Assembly: GCA_903928345.1 (NCBI GenBank)
Contig: CAIYQO010000044.1
Span: forward strand, 1 to 51,774
DNA length: 51,774 nt
Source of the DNA: an uncultured bacterium
Lineage (GTDB): Bacteria > Armatimonadota > Hebobacteria > CAIYQO01
Direction: 5' to 3'
A model generated the notes under the pieces. It had not been told where the DNA came from. It did not search any database and saw only the letters and a program-made list of their open reading frames with translations. The position numbers and the translations under genes are program-made. Positions within the stretch are counted from its first letter, which is position 1. Each line of letters starts with the position of its first letter. Below are positions 27,022 through 35,852 of the stretch, piece after piece.

Positions 27022-27686
27022 CCTTCACCCTCGCCGCCTGGCCCATCGTGCTGGGGCAACTGCTCCTCGCCGTGGTATGCGGCGGGCTGGTCGGGTACCA
27101 GCGCGAGCGGTTGGAGCGTCCGGCGGGTTTCCGCACCCACGTGCTGGTCTGCGTGGGCTCGGCGGTGTATATGCTCGTCTCCATCGCCATCGCGGGGAAG
27201 AACTTCGACCCCTCGCGCATCGCCGCGCAGGTGGCCAGCGGCATGGGCTTCCTGGGGGCGGGCACCATCGTGAAGCAGGGCAGCGTGGTGCGCGGCCTCA
27301 CCACCGCCGCCAGCCTGTGGGCGGTGGCGGGCGTCGGGCTGGCCGTCGGGATGGGCGGGCCGGGGGTGAGTATCGCCCTGCTCGGCACGCTGGTGGTCTA
27401 CCTCACCCTGACCGGACTGCAGTTGATCGAGCGCCGCATCGCCCACGGTCACACCTGCGAGGTGCAAATCCGCTTGCACGACGCGCGCAAACGCGTGGAC
27501 TGGCTGCACGCGCAATTCCTCGACAACGGCCTGGAGATCACCGGCATCACCATTGAAGCGGACGAGAACGGCAGCGGCGAACTCTCGCTGGAATGCCATG
27601 CCCAGGCGCTCGACGACCTGCAGCGCACGGTGAGCAAGCTGACCGCCGACCCCGGCGTGATGTCCGTGCACTGGTCTTGCCGGTAA
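27018..27686 (+). CDS. MgtC/SapB-family membrane protein
   Basis: A 222-residue protein with four to five N-terminal membrane helices carrying the MgtC signature (GYQRERLERPAGFRTHVLVCVGSA, SGMGFLGAGTIVKQGSVVRGLTTAASLWAVA) and a C-terminal cytosolic ACT-like domain (about 145-222). MgtC proteins modulate ATP synthase, Mg2+ homeostasis or virulence depending on species. The start ATG overlaps the HDOD stop in ATGA with GGGAGG upstream, so the pair is a coupled operon. Confidence 0.9.
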   Translation: MTFTLAAWPIVLGQLLLAVVCGGLVGYQRERLERPAGFRTHVLVCVGSAVYMLVSIAIAGKNFDPSRIAAQVASGMGFLGAGTIVKQGSVVRGLTTAASLWAVAGVGLAVGMGGPGVSIALLGTLVVYLTLTGLQLIERRIAHGHTCEVQIRLHDARKRVDWLHAQFLDNGLEITGITIEADENGSGELSLECHAQALDDLQRTVSKLTADPGVMSVHWSCR

Positions 27687-27773
27687 GACTACGGGGGACC
27701 GAGGTCGTCCCGCACTCCCACCCTGCGTGAATCCGCACAAATCCCCACACCCCGGCAGCGCTACACGGGAAGA

Positions 27774-27790
27774 ATCCTCCTGAGGAGGAT
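27774..27790 (+). promoter_or_regulatory. Ribosome site locked in a perfect hairpin before the SIMPL gene
   Basis: ATCCTCC-TGA-GGAGGAT folds into a 7-bp stem with a three-base loop, and the 3' strand is the Shine-Dalgarno of the gene starting at 27796. Translation should be weak unless the stem opens, as in simple RNA thermometers or protein-controlled leaders. Confidence 0.6.
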
Positions 27791-27795
27791 CACTC

Positions 27796-28533
27796 ATGCT
27801 CCAACGCTTCTGGTTCCTCGGCGGCCTGGTGCTGCTGGCGTGCGCCGCGTGGGCGCAGACGGCGACGCCGGTCACGCCGCCACGTACGGTGTCGGTAACG
27901 GGCACGGCGGAACGACAAGTCACGCCGGATCAGGCCGATGTACAAATAGCCGTGCAGACGCAGGCGGAAATCGTGGCTACCGCCGTGGCGGACAATAGCC
28001 GTTTGGCTGCCGCGGTCTCCACGGCGGTGCGCGCGTTGCACATCCCCACCCTCACCGTGCGCACCCTCAGCTTCGACGTCACGCCGATTTATGAGCAGTT
28101 TCCGTCCACGCCGCCCCCCACCCGCCCGCCGCACATCGTGGGCTACCAGGTGACCGACAGCCTGGCGGTACGCCTGACGAACGCCGACCCCGCGCGCCTG
28201 GCTGCCGATACCGGGCACGTGCTCGACGCCGCGCTGGCCGCCGGCGCCAACCGCATCGACGAGGTGCGCTTCGGCCTGGCGGATAGCAATCCCGCGTTAC
28301 GCCTGACGCTGGCCGATGCCACCCGCGACGCCCGCATGACCGCGCACACCCTGGCCGCCGCCGCCGGTGTCAACCTCGGGCCGTTGCTCACCCTGAACGC
28401 CACGCCGTACCTGGAAGCACCCCGCCCGCTGATGGCCCGCGCCGCCGAAGCCGAAAACGCCGCCGGCGTCCCCCTGATCGCCGGTCCCCTCACCGTCCGC
28501 GCGACGGTGAACGCGGTGTATGCAATCAAGTGA
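27796..28533 (+). CDS. SIMPL-domain (DUF541) periplasmic protein
   Basis: A 245-residue protein with a signal peptide (1-21, cleavage after AWA) and one SIMPL/DUF541 domain: RTVSVTGTAERQVTPDQADVQIAV, VRTLSFDVTPIYEQ, IVGYQVTDSLAVRLTN, ALAAGANRIDEVRFGL and a closing LTVRATVNAVYAI. Family members (E. coli YggE, BP26) assemble into periplasmic or outer-membrane associated rings linked to oxidative stress, with no defined biochemical role. Confidence 0.9.
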   Translation: MLQRFWFLGGLVLLACAAWAQTATPVTPPRTVSVTGTAERQVTPDQADVQIAVQTQAEIVATAVADNSRLAAAVSTAVRALHIPTLTVRTLSFDVTPIYEQFPSTPPPTRPPHIVGYQVTDSLAVRLTNADPARLAADTGHVLDAALAAGANRIDEVRFGLADSNPALRLTLADATRDARMTAHTLAAAAGVNLGPLLTLNATPYLEAPRPLMARAAEAENAAGVPLIAGPLTVRATVNAVYAIK

Positions 28534-28578
28534 GACGGTCGCACCTTGACGGCGGCGGAGGCATTCCGCTAGAATCAG

Positions 28579-28609
28579 GCGGTGTATCGCCACCGATGCG
28601 ATACACCGC
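28579..28609 (+). terminator. Hairpin after the SIMPL gene
   Basis: A perfect 12-bp stem, GCGGTGTATCGC with its complement, encloses a 7-base loop 46 bases after the stop. There is no T-tract, so it may be a weak or factor-dependent terminator. Confidence 0.5.
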
Positions 28610-28619
28610 TCCGGGTCGT

Positions 28620-28789
28620 TTAGAAATTAACTCAAAATGGATCGGAGTCGGATCGCGGAGGATTTCTCGGGACTGGCAAGGCAGATTTCCGTGAGTGTAT
28701 GGGGACATACATGCCAGGAAATCCAACGCAGCCAGACGCGAGAAAGACCCGCGAGACGGCTGCGAGCTATTTTGAGATAGTTTCATAGG
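28620..28789 (+). repeat. About 170-base structured repeat with inverted ends before the kinase gene
   Basis: The ends GAAATTAACTCAAAAT (28623-28638) and, inverted, GAAACTATCTCAAAAT (28769-28784) agree at 13 of 16 positions. Inside, GGATTTC...CTGGCA pairs with TGCCAGGAAATCC, and TGTATG-GGGA-CATACA forms a tetraloop hairpin (28697-28712). It ends directly at the ribosome site of the kinase gene. It may be a small mobile element or a cis-regulatory RNA. Confidence 0.6.
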
Positions 28790-28796
28790 GGGAATC

Positions 28797-30488
28797 ATGG
28801 GGGAGGCTGCCGCCACGCCGATGGGCGCGTCAATGCAGGAGATCGATGTCGAACTCGCTGCGTTGCGCCGCCGCATTGCCGAGTTGGAACGCGCACGCCA
28901 CGCCGCTTTTCCACCCGCGGTGGCGCCGACGCCCCCCGCGGTGTCCCACCCCGCGCTAGCCTCCACGCTGCAGGCCTTCGTGAAACGCGTCGGCACCATC
29001 CTGCAGGCGGAAAAGTGCGTCATCATGCTCTACGATCCGTCGACAGGCCGGCTCGTGGCGCAGGCGCCCGCCTTTCATTTGAGCGATGAAGAAGTGCAGG
29101 CGCTGGACGTCTCCGCCGACCACGGGCTCTCCGCCGATGTCTTCCGCAGCCAGCACACCATCACCGTGCCCGATTGCGCCGCCGACCCGCGCTGTGCCGC
29201 CGATGCGCTGCCCGCGCTGGGGGTGCACAACGCGCTTTGCGTGCCGCTGGTGGTCGAGCGCCGCAACGAAGCGCAACTGATCATCGAGCGCACGCCCATC
29301 GGGGTGATCCATGTCTTCAACAAGCGCTACGGGCTGAAGTTCAGCGACGAAGACGAGCGCCTGCTGACCGTGCTGGCGCGCAACGCCACCGCCGTGCTTT
29401 CCGGCGCGCTGCCCGTCAGCCACGCGCCGACGCCGGCGGAGGAAAAGCGGCTGGCCAACACGCTGCAGCAGATGGCGTCGGGCTTGCTGGTGCTCACCGG
29501 GCAAGGCGAGGTGTCGATTATCAACGCCACCGCCGCCGACCTGTTCGGCGTGACGATCCCCACCGCCACCGGCCAATCCATCGACACCGTGGTCGCCGAC
29601 GCGGGGCTGCACGCCTTCCTGCGCGAGGCGCTGGGGCAGGACGGCGCGCTGACGCGGGAATTCACGCTCAAGGAGCACGTCTACGCCACCGAGGCCGCGC
29701 AAGTGCGCGACGAGCAGGGGCGCAGCAGCGGCGTGCTCTGCGTCTTCCACGACATCACCGAAGTGCGCAACGTGGAGCGCATGAAAAGCGACTTCGTCTC
29801 TACCGTCTCCCACGAGCTGCGCACCCCGCTCACCTCCATCAAAGGCTTCGTGCGCACGCTGCTCGACGATCCGGAGGAGGCCTACTTCGACCGGACGATG
29901 CGCATGGAATTCTACGGGATCATCGACTCGGAGTGCGACCGGCTGGTGCGGCTGATCAACGATCTGCTCAGCGTATCGCGTATCGAGCGCGGGCTGCCGC
30001 TCACCATGAACTATTGCACCACCGACGCCGGCGCGCTGGTGGAAAAGTGCGTAGCCTTCCAGCGCAGCTACACCGAGCGCCACGCCTTGCGCGTACGCCT
30101 GCCCGAAGAGGCGCTGCCCCACATCACCGCCGATAAGGACAAACTCGATCAGGTACTCACCAACCTGATCAGCAACGCCATCAAGTACAGCCCCGACGGC
30201 GGCACCATCACCTTGTCGGTAGTCGACGAGGGGGAGCAGTTGCGCTTCGCGGTGACCGACCAGGGTATCGGCATCGCCCCCGAACACATGCACAAACTCT
30301 TCCAGCGCTTCTCCCGCATCCACGGCGGCGACACCCAGCGTGTCGGCGGCACCGGCCTGGGCCTCTTCCTCACCAAAAACCTCGTCGAAGCCCACGGCGG
30401 CGCCATCTGGGTCGAAAGCACCCCCGGCATCGGCTCTACGTTCCTGTTTACGATTCCGAAACAGCCGACGTCAGTGAATGAAAAATGA
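28797..30488 (+). CDS. Soluble GAF-PAS sensor histidine kinase
   Basis: A 563-residue kinase without membrane segments: N-terminal coiled coil (about 13-33), GAF domain (about 55-205), PAS domain (about 220-325), HisKA dimerisation domain with the phospho-acceptor His339 in SHELRTPLTSIKG, and HATPase_c with NLISNAIKYSPDGG (N box), DQGIGIAPEH (G1) and VGGTGLGLFLTK (G2). The H, N and G boxes are complete, so the kinase should be active. No response regulator is adjacent, making it an orphan. AGGGGGAA precedes the ATG and directly follows the structured repeat. Confidence 0.93.
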   Translation: MGEAAATPMGASMQEIDVELAALRRRIAELERARHAAFPPAVAPTPPAVSHPALASTLQAFVKRVGTILQAEKCVIMLYDPSTGRLVAQAPAFHLSDEEVQALDVSADHGLSADVFRSQHTITVPDCAADPRCAADALPALGVHNALCVPLVVERRNEAQLIIERTPIGVIHVFNKRYGLKFSDEDERLLTVLARNATAVLSGALPVSHAPTPAEEKRLANTLQQMASGLLVLTGQGEVSIINATAADLFGVTIPTATGQSIDTVVADAGLHAFLREALGQDGALTREFTLKEHVYATEAAQVRDEQGRSSGVLCVFHDITEVRNVERMKSDFVSTVSHELRTPLTSIKGFVRTLLDDPEEAYFDRTMRMEFYGIIDSECDRLVRLINDLLSVSRIERGLPLTMNYCTTDAGALVEKCVAFQRSYTERHALRVRLPEEALPHITADKDKLDQVLTNLISNAIKYSPDGGTITLSVVDEGEQLRFAVTDQGIGIAPEHMHKLFQRFSRIHGGDTQRVGGTGLGLFLTKNLVEAHGGAIWVESTPGIGSTFLFTIPKQPTSVNEK

Positions 30489-30606
30489 TGAATAGAAAAT
30501 AGCAAATGGAAAATATCCGGTACACGAAGAGTAATCCGCGTTTATCCGATTGGGTCGATAGTTCCCACTCCCCCCGTCACCCACTCACCCACTCACCCCA
30601 TCACCC
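30480..30606. repeat. Heptamer/octamer tandem repeats between the kinase and ABC genes
   Basis: From 30480 five 7-base units of GAAAAT type follow one another. From about 30566 CACCCACT-type units repeat four times up to the convergent ABC gene stop. No complementary arms were found. Confidence 0.6.
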
Positions 30607-32502
30607 CTACCCCGTCACCGCCGTATCCGCGCTTTCCCGTTGTTGCTGCTCGTAGATGCGGCGGAAGAGGCCGTCTTCGGCGAGGAGGTCGGTGGGGGTG
30701 CCGAACTGGGTGACGCCGCCGTCTTCCAGCACGAGCACCAGGTCGCCGGCCAGCGCGGTGGAGACGCGGTGGGTGACCACGAAGCAGGTGCGCCCCGCCA
30801 TGAGGCGGTTGAGGGTTTTGCGCACGCGCGCCTCGGTCACCGGGTCGAGGGCGGAGGTGGTGTCGTCGAGGAGGAGCACACTGGGGCGGCTGAGCAGGCT
30901 GGCGGCCAGCGCGAGCCGCTGGCGCTGCCCGCCGGAGAGGCTCATGCCGCGCTCGCCCACCACGGTGTCGTAGCCGTCAGGCAGCGACATCACGAATTCG
31001 TGCAGATCGGCATCCCGCGCGGCGCGGCGCACCTCGGCATCCTTGGCGTCCAGGCGCCCGTAGCGGATATTTTCCGAGACCGTGCCGCTGAAGATTACCG
31101 GCTCCTGCATCACCAGCGTGATGCGGTCGCGCAGCGCGAGCAGCTTCACGTCGCGCAGATCGCGCCCGTCCAGCGTGATGGTGCCGCTGTCGGGGTCGTA
31201 GAAGCGCATGAGCAGGTAGAGCAGCGAGCTTTTGCCCGCGCCGCTGGGGCCCATCACTGCCACCTGTCGCCCGGCGGGCACGCAGACGGAGATGTGGCGC
31301 AGCGTGGGCGTCTCATCGCCGGGATAGGTAAAGGTGACGTCGTCGAAACAAATAGTGCCGTTCGCGTCGGTGAGCGCCACCGCCTCGGTACGGTCGGGCG
31401 GCTCCGGCTGGGCTTCCAGAATGTCGAAGACGCGCCGCATCACCACGCTGATGCGCTGCAGCTCCATAATCAGGTCGCCGATGATGAGCGCCGGCGAGAA
31501 CATGGTGCCGGCGTTGGTGTAGAGCATCATCGCGTCGCCGATGGTCCACGCGTGGTGGGTGAGCGGGTTGTAATCGCCGTGCTGCACCTTGAGGAAGCTC
31601 ATGTAGAGCACCAGTCCGGTGGTGCACACGCTCAACGCGGTGGCGATCAGGTTGAGCCAGTTGCTCTGCCGCACGATGTGGATGTTCAGCCGCGCCAGGT
31701 TGTTCACCGATTCCGCGAAGACGCGCACCTCGGCACGCTCGCGCCCGAACACCTTCACCGTGCGCACGCCCGTCACGCGCTCTTCCATGCGCCCGTAGAG
31801 GATGGCGGTGGCGCGGCGCGCGGCGATACTGGCGTCGCGGATGCGCGGGCGGAAGTACTGGAAGGTGAGCACGTAGGAGGGCAGCGCGATGAGCACCAGC
31901 AGGCCGGTGCGCCAGTCCTGCCAGCAGACAAGCACGGCGCCCAGCAGTAGCGTGACGAGGCTGGACACCACGCGCACCCCGGTGCCCGCCACCGACTGGC
32001 GAATTGTCTCCACGTCGTCGAGCACCACCGAGAGCAGCTTGCCCGTCTGGATGCCGTCGAAGAAGGAAAGCGGCAGTGCCTGCAGCTTCTCGTGCAGCGA
32101 CTTGCGCAGTTCGAAGACCACCCGCTGCCCGATCAGGGTGATCTGGTAGGTGCTCTGCCAGATGGCGTAGGTGAGCAGCAGGTGGTAGCCGCTGTTGAAG
32201 CCGAAGAGCCACAGCGTCCACACGATGTGCGTGTGCAGCTCATTCGGCGGGATGTGGGTGCTGACCATCAGGATCAGGTCGGCGGTTTCCTTGCCCATGA
32301 AGGACCACGCGTAGGGCTGCGCCTGGATGATCAGGGTGAGGATGACGGCGGCGACGAGGCGCAGCGCCATCGGCGAGACGTACTCACGCCACAACCGCAG
32401 CAGGTGGCGGCGTTCGGCGCCGGGGCGCACCTCCTTGTCGCGGAATTCGGCGAGGATCGCGTCCAGGCGGCGCTGGTAATGGCTCGGGCGGCGTCCGCTC
32501 AT
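30607..32502 (-). CDS. ABC exporter subunit with degenerate Walker B
   Basis: A 631-residue half-transporter: six helices in about residues 45-340, then an NBD with Walker A GPSGAGKSS, Q-loop MQEPVIF, canonical signature SLSGGQRQR and H-loop VTHRVSTA. Walker B reads VLLLDDTTSALD, so the catalytic Glu is replaced by Asp547. Its start overlaps the stop of the partner gene upstream (ATGA at 32499-32502), so the two are made together. The pairing matches heterodimeric exporters such as TM287/288 and BmrCD, where one ATP site is degenerate. The substrate is unknown. Confidence 0.9.
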   Translation of the reverse strand: MSGRRPSHYQRRLDAILAEFRDKEVRPGAERRHLLRLWREYVSPMALRLVAAVILTLIIQAQPYAWSFMGKETADLILMVSTHIPPNELHTHIVWTLWLFGFNSGYHLLLTYAIWQSTYQITLIGQRVVFELRKSLHEKLQALPLSFFDGIQTGKLLSVVLDDVETIRQSVAGTGVRVVSSLVTLLLGAVLVCWQDWRTGLLVLIALPSYVLTFQYFRPRIRDASIAARRATAILYGRMEERVTGVRTVKVFGRERAEVRVFAESVNNLARLNIHIVRQSNWLNLIATALSVCTTGLVLYMSFLKVQHGDYNPLTHHAWTIGDAMMLYTNAGTMFSPALIIGDLIMELQRISVVMRRVFDILEAQPEPPDRTEAVALTDANGTICFDDVTFTYPGDETPTLRHISVCVPAGRQVAVMGPSGAGKSSLLYLLMRFYDPDSGTITLDGRDLRDVKLLALRDRITLVMQEPVIFSGTVSENIRYGRLDAKDAEVRRAARDADLHEFVMSLPDGYDTVVGERGMSLSGGQRQRLALAASLLSRPSVLLLDDTTSALDPVTEARVRKTLNRLMAGRTCFVVTHRVSTALAGDLVLVLEDGGVTQFGTPTDLLAEDGLFRRIYEQQQRESADTAVTG

Positions 32503-34271
32503 GCCTCCACCTCCCGCTCGTGCTTGCCCCGCAGCTCCTCGTACAGGTGGCGGTAGTAGCCGTCCTCGCGCGCCATCAATGCGTCATGCGTGCCGATTTC
32601 GAGCACCTGCCCCTTGTCCATCGCCACGATCTGATCCGCCTCCACGATGGTGCTCAACCGGTGTGCCACCACCACGCTGGTGCGCCCGTGCAGCACGGTG
32701 CGCAGCGCCTGCTGAATCTCCGCCTCCGACTCGCTGTCCAGCGACGAGGTGGCCTCGTCCATGATGAGGATCGCCGGCTTGCGCAGGATCGCGCGGGCGA
32801 TGGTGATGCGCTGCTTCTGACCCACGGAAAGCTGCACCCCGCCTTTGCCCAGCCAGCTCTGATACCCCTCGGGCAGCGCGGCGATGGTGTGGTGAATCTG
32901 CGCCGCGCACGCCGCCTCCTCCACCTGCTCCTGCGAGGCGTCGGCGAGGCCATAGGCGATGTTGTCAAAGACGGAGCCCTCGAAGATCATGGCGTCCTGC
33001 GGCACCACGCCGATGTGGCGGCGCAGGCTGCGCAGCGTGAGGTCGCGCACGTCCTGCCCGTCGATGAGCACCCGCCCGCCCTGCACGTCCCACAGGCGCA
33101 TGAGCAGGCTGGTCACCGTGGTTTTGCCGCACCCGGTGTGCCCCACCAGCGCGGTCATCTTCCCGGCGGGGATATGCAGCGTGAGCCCGTCGAAGAGCGG
33201 CGTGTCCGTCTCATAGGCGAAGTGCACGCGGTCCAGGCACAGGTCGCCCAGGCAGGTGGGCAGTTCGCGCGCGTGGGGCGCCTCCACGATCTCCGGCGCG
33301 CGGCGGGTGACGTCCATGATGCGGTCCAGGCTGGCCATCGCCTGCACGATGGTGTCCGCCACCTGGGTGAGCATGATGGCCGGGTTCATGGCGCCCCAGA
33401 AGTAGGTGTTCATAATCATCAGCCCGCCGTACGTCATCTTCCCGATGAGGATGAAGTAGCAGGCGCCGCACCATACCACCGTGGAGCCGATGCCGCCGAT
33501 GAGGCGCGCTGTAGTGTTGAGCGACACGGAGAGCATCTGGCTGCGCAAGCCGGTCTCCAGCGCGCGGTTGGTGGAGGCCAGGAAGGCGTCCGTCTCGTCG
33601 CGCTCGCGGCAATACGTCTTCACCAACCGCACCCCCGCCAGCCGCTCCTGCAACTGCCCGGAGACGTGGTCCATGATCTCGCGCAGCTCCAGGTTCGCCT
33701 TGCGGATGAGTTGCGCGTATTTGTAGTAGCTCACTACGCACAGCGACACCGAGACGAGCATGGCGCAGGCGAGCTGCCAGTTGATGGTGAAGCCGATGCC
33801 GATGTACATGAGCAGCGCCACCATACTGCCGACGACGCCCAGCGTTTCGCCGGTCACCATGTTCTGCACGATGCCCACGTCGCCCATCAGGCGGTTCATC
33901 AGCGGGCCGGGACCCACCTTGGCGTGGTAGCGCATCTCCAGGTTGAGCACGTGGGTGTAGAGCCCGGTGCGCATGTCCACCACCAGCCGCTGCCCGATGG
34001 CGGCGATGAACACGCGGTTGATCATGGCGAGGAAGGCGGTCCAGAGGGGGATGAAGACGAGCAAGCCCACGCCGAAGGGCAGCAGCACCCACGCGTGCGT
34101 GGCGCCATGCGTGGCGGGGATGATGATCTTGTCGAGGAGGTAAGCAAGCGCCAGCGGCGGGGTGAGGGAGCACGCATGGAACACGACCGTCAGCGTGACC
34201 GCCAGCGCCAGGCGTCCTCGATACGGACGAATGAGTGCATACAGGATGGAGAAACGCGACATGCCCGTCAT
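32499..34271 (-). CDS. ABC exporter subunit with canonical Walker B and altered signature
   Basis: A 590-residue half-transporter with six helices (about 15-310) and an NBD with Walker A GHTGCGKTT, Q-loop VPQDAMIF, Walker B ILIMDEATSSLD and H-loop VAHRLST. The signature is VQLSVGQKQR, with Val in place of the first Gly of LSGGQ. Together with the partner's Asp for Glu this puts both defects in the same composite ATP site. The start is uncertain: GTG 34274, ATG 34271 and ATG 34262 (MSRFSILYALIRPYRG) are in frame, and none has a clear ribosome site. Confidence 0.9.
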   Translation of the reverse strand: MTGMSRFSILYALIRPYRGRLALAVTLTVVFHACSLTPPLALAYLLDKIIIPATHGATHAWVLLPFGVGLLVFIPLWTAFLAMINRVFIAAIGQRLVVDMRTGLYTHVLNLEMRYHAKVGPGPLMNRLMGDVGIVQNMVTGETLGVVGSMVALLMYIGIGFTINWQLACAMLVSVSLCVVSYYKYAQLIRKANLELREIMDHVSGQLQERLAGVRLVKTYCRERDETDAFLASTNRALETGLRSQMLSVSLNTTARLIGGIGSTVVWCGACYFILIGKMTYGGLMIMNTYFWGAMNPAIMLTQVADTIVQAMASLDRIMDVTRRAPEIVEAPHARELPTCLGDLCLDRVHFAYETDTPLFDGLTLHIPAGKMTALVGHTGCGKTTVTSLLMRLWDVQGGRVLIDGQDVRDLTLRSLRRHIGVVPQDAMIFEGSVFDNIAYGLADASQEQVEEAACAAQIHHTIAALPEGYQSWLGKGGVQLSVGQKQRITIARAILRKPAILIMDEATSSLDSESEAEIQQALRTVLHGRTSVVVAHRLSTIVEADQIVAMDKGQVLEIGTHDALMAREDGYYRHLYEELRGKHEREVEA

Positions 34272-34376
34272 CACGGCCCACGGCCGCGGCCCCTCGAGTT
34301 CGGAGGAAGCATACCACAGCCCGCGAGCGATTGCAACGAAAAACGACGACGAAAATGCGGCACCCGGAAGATATGC

Positions 34377-34405
34377 TTGACAAACGCCCGTTCCCTACCC
34401 ATAAT
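34377..34405 (+). promoter_or_regulatory. Promoter of the comEA-like gene
   Basis: TTGACA (34377-34382) and CATAAT (34400-34405) are spaced 17 bases, and GGGAGGC lies before the ATG at 34445. The gene thus keeps a strong promoter and ribosome site even though its frame is broken. Confidence 0.75.
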
Positions 34406-34444
34406 AGCCCCGGCACCGTACAATAGACCGAGCGGGAGGCGGGA

Positions 34445-35079
34445 ATGCGGTTGTACTTTTCGCGTCCGGAACAGGTGGCGGTGGCGGCGCTGGTGCTGGT
34501 GATCCTGGCCGCGCTGGTGACGCTGACCGTGGTGCACGGGCGGCGCGCGGCGGCGGAAGGACCCTTCCTGCAGCACACGGCCTTCACCACGCTGCCGCGA
34601 CCTGACGCCGAGTTGGTGGTGCACGTGGCCGGCGCGGGGCGCACCCGGGCGTCTATCACTTGCCCGTGCGCGCGCGGGTGGGCGACGCCGTGCAGGCCGC
34701 CGGCGGCGCGACCGCCGACGCCGACCCCGACGCCTTGAACCTGGCCGCGCCCGCGGAGGACGGCGGGAAGATCGACGTGCCCCTGCGCCACGCCGCCGCA
34801 CCGACACCCGCCCCCACGTCCACCACCCCCGACACGCGCGCGGCGTCCGGATCGCATGCCTCCCGCGCCCCCAAGCCGCTGCCCACCGCGCCGATCGCCC
34901 TGAACACCGCCACCAGCGCGGAGCTGCAATCGCTGCCCGGCGTCGGCGAAAAGACCGCCGCGCGCATATTGGACTACCGCCACGCCCACGGCCCCTTCCA
35001 CGCCCTCGAAGAGCTGCTGAACGTCGAGCGCATCGGCCCGAAGACGCTGGAGCGGCTGCGGCCATATTTGAAGCTGTGA
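34445..35079 (+). pseudogene. comEA: comEA-like DNA-uptake protein, broken by a one-base frameshift
   Basis: The first part (from 34445) encodes a membrane anchor (residues about 10-30) and the start of an SLBB domain ending AELVVHVAGAGRT. The continuation PGVYHLPVRARVGDAV...ALNLAAPAEDGG and the C-terminal helix-hairpin-helix DNA-binding domain (IALNTATSAELQSLPGVGEKTAARILDYR) lie in another frame that ends at 35079. One base is missing near 34643-34648 (GCACCCGGGC); one more C would restore a standard ComEA of about 211 residues. It is either a real lesion, abolishing receptor-type DNA uptake, or a homopolymer sequencing error. No comEC follows. Confidence 0.85.
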
Positions 35080-35123
35080 CGCGGTAACATGAGTTGCGTG
35101 GAAGTCAAGTCACGCGAAAGAAA

Positions 35124-35269
35124 ACCGCAAAGATGCAAAGTACGCAAAGGTTCACGCAAAGAGAAGATGATTGGGCCGGAGTGGTAAGACGCGACCGGTT
35201 TCAGTCCTCTCACTGCGAAGCCTGAAAGTATCTTCGCGTAGTCCTTTGCGTCCTCTGCGTCTTTGCGGT
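35124..35269 (+). repeat. Inverted repeat of CGCAAAG phrases
   Basis: Arms 35124-35150 and 35243-35269 match at 24 of 27 positions and consist of CGCAAAG units with 8-10 base spacing. About 90 unpaired bases separate them. It occupies most of the gap between comEA and the GyrI-like gene. Confidence 0.8.
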
Positions 35270-35333
35270 GAACGTTCCTTTTAGAATTGAGTGATCAAGC
35301 GTATTCCAGTTCAGATGGGAAAGGAGGCATCCC

Positions 35334-35852
35334 ATGCCCACTCGTCCGTCAAAAACCGACCCCGTGCTGCTCGAACTGCCGCCGCTCAAGGTGGCGGTGG
35401 TGCGCTCGGTGGGGGACCCGAATGTGGTGGGGGAAGCAGTGTTCAAGGCGCTGTACGGATGCGTCTACACGCTGAAGTTCGCGCGCAAGAAGGCGGGGTT
35501 GGGCGATTTCAAGGTCGGCCCGGTGCGCGCCCGCTGGCCGAATGCCCACCTGGCGCCGCGCGAGCAGTGGGAGGCGATCTGGGCGCTGCCGGTGCCGGAC
35601 GACGTGACGGCATTGCCGCAGAAGATCCCCACCGTGTCGGTGACGCTGGAAACCTGGCCCTACGGCCTGGTGGCGCAAATCCTGCACCTTGGCCCCTACA
35701 GCGCCGAAGGCCCCACCGTGCAACGCCTGCACGCCTTCATCGCGGAACAGGGTTACGAACTTGCCGGTATTCACGAGGAAGAGTACCTGACGCGCCCGGA
35801 CGCCAAAGAGCCGAGGACGATCGTACGCTGCGAAGTGCGGAAGATTGTCTGA
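35334..35852 (+). CDS. GyrI-like small-molecule-binding domain protein
   Basis: A 172-residue stand-alone GyrI-like domain: PVLLELPPLKVAVVRSVGDPN, then VYTLKFARKKAG, a central VPDDVTALPQ, TWPYGLVAQILHLGPYSAEGPTVQRLHAFIAEQGY and EEYLTRPDAKEPRTIVRCEVRKI. The family binds or hydrolyses small lipophilic compounds and often acts with MerR/AraC regulators, but no DNA-binding part is present. AAAGGAGG precedes the ATG. Its stop codon lies in the left arm of the repeat at 35845-35945. Confidence 0.85.
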   Translation: MPTRPSKTDPVLLELPPLKVAVVRSVGDPNVVGEAVFKALYGCVYTLKFARKKAGLGDFKVGPVRARWPNAHLAPREQWEAIWALPVPDDVTALPQKIPTVSVTLETWPYGLVAQILHLGPYSAEGPTVQRLHAFIAEQGYELAGIHEEEYLTRPDAKEPRTIVRCEVRKIV

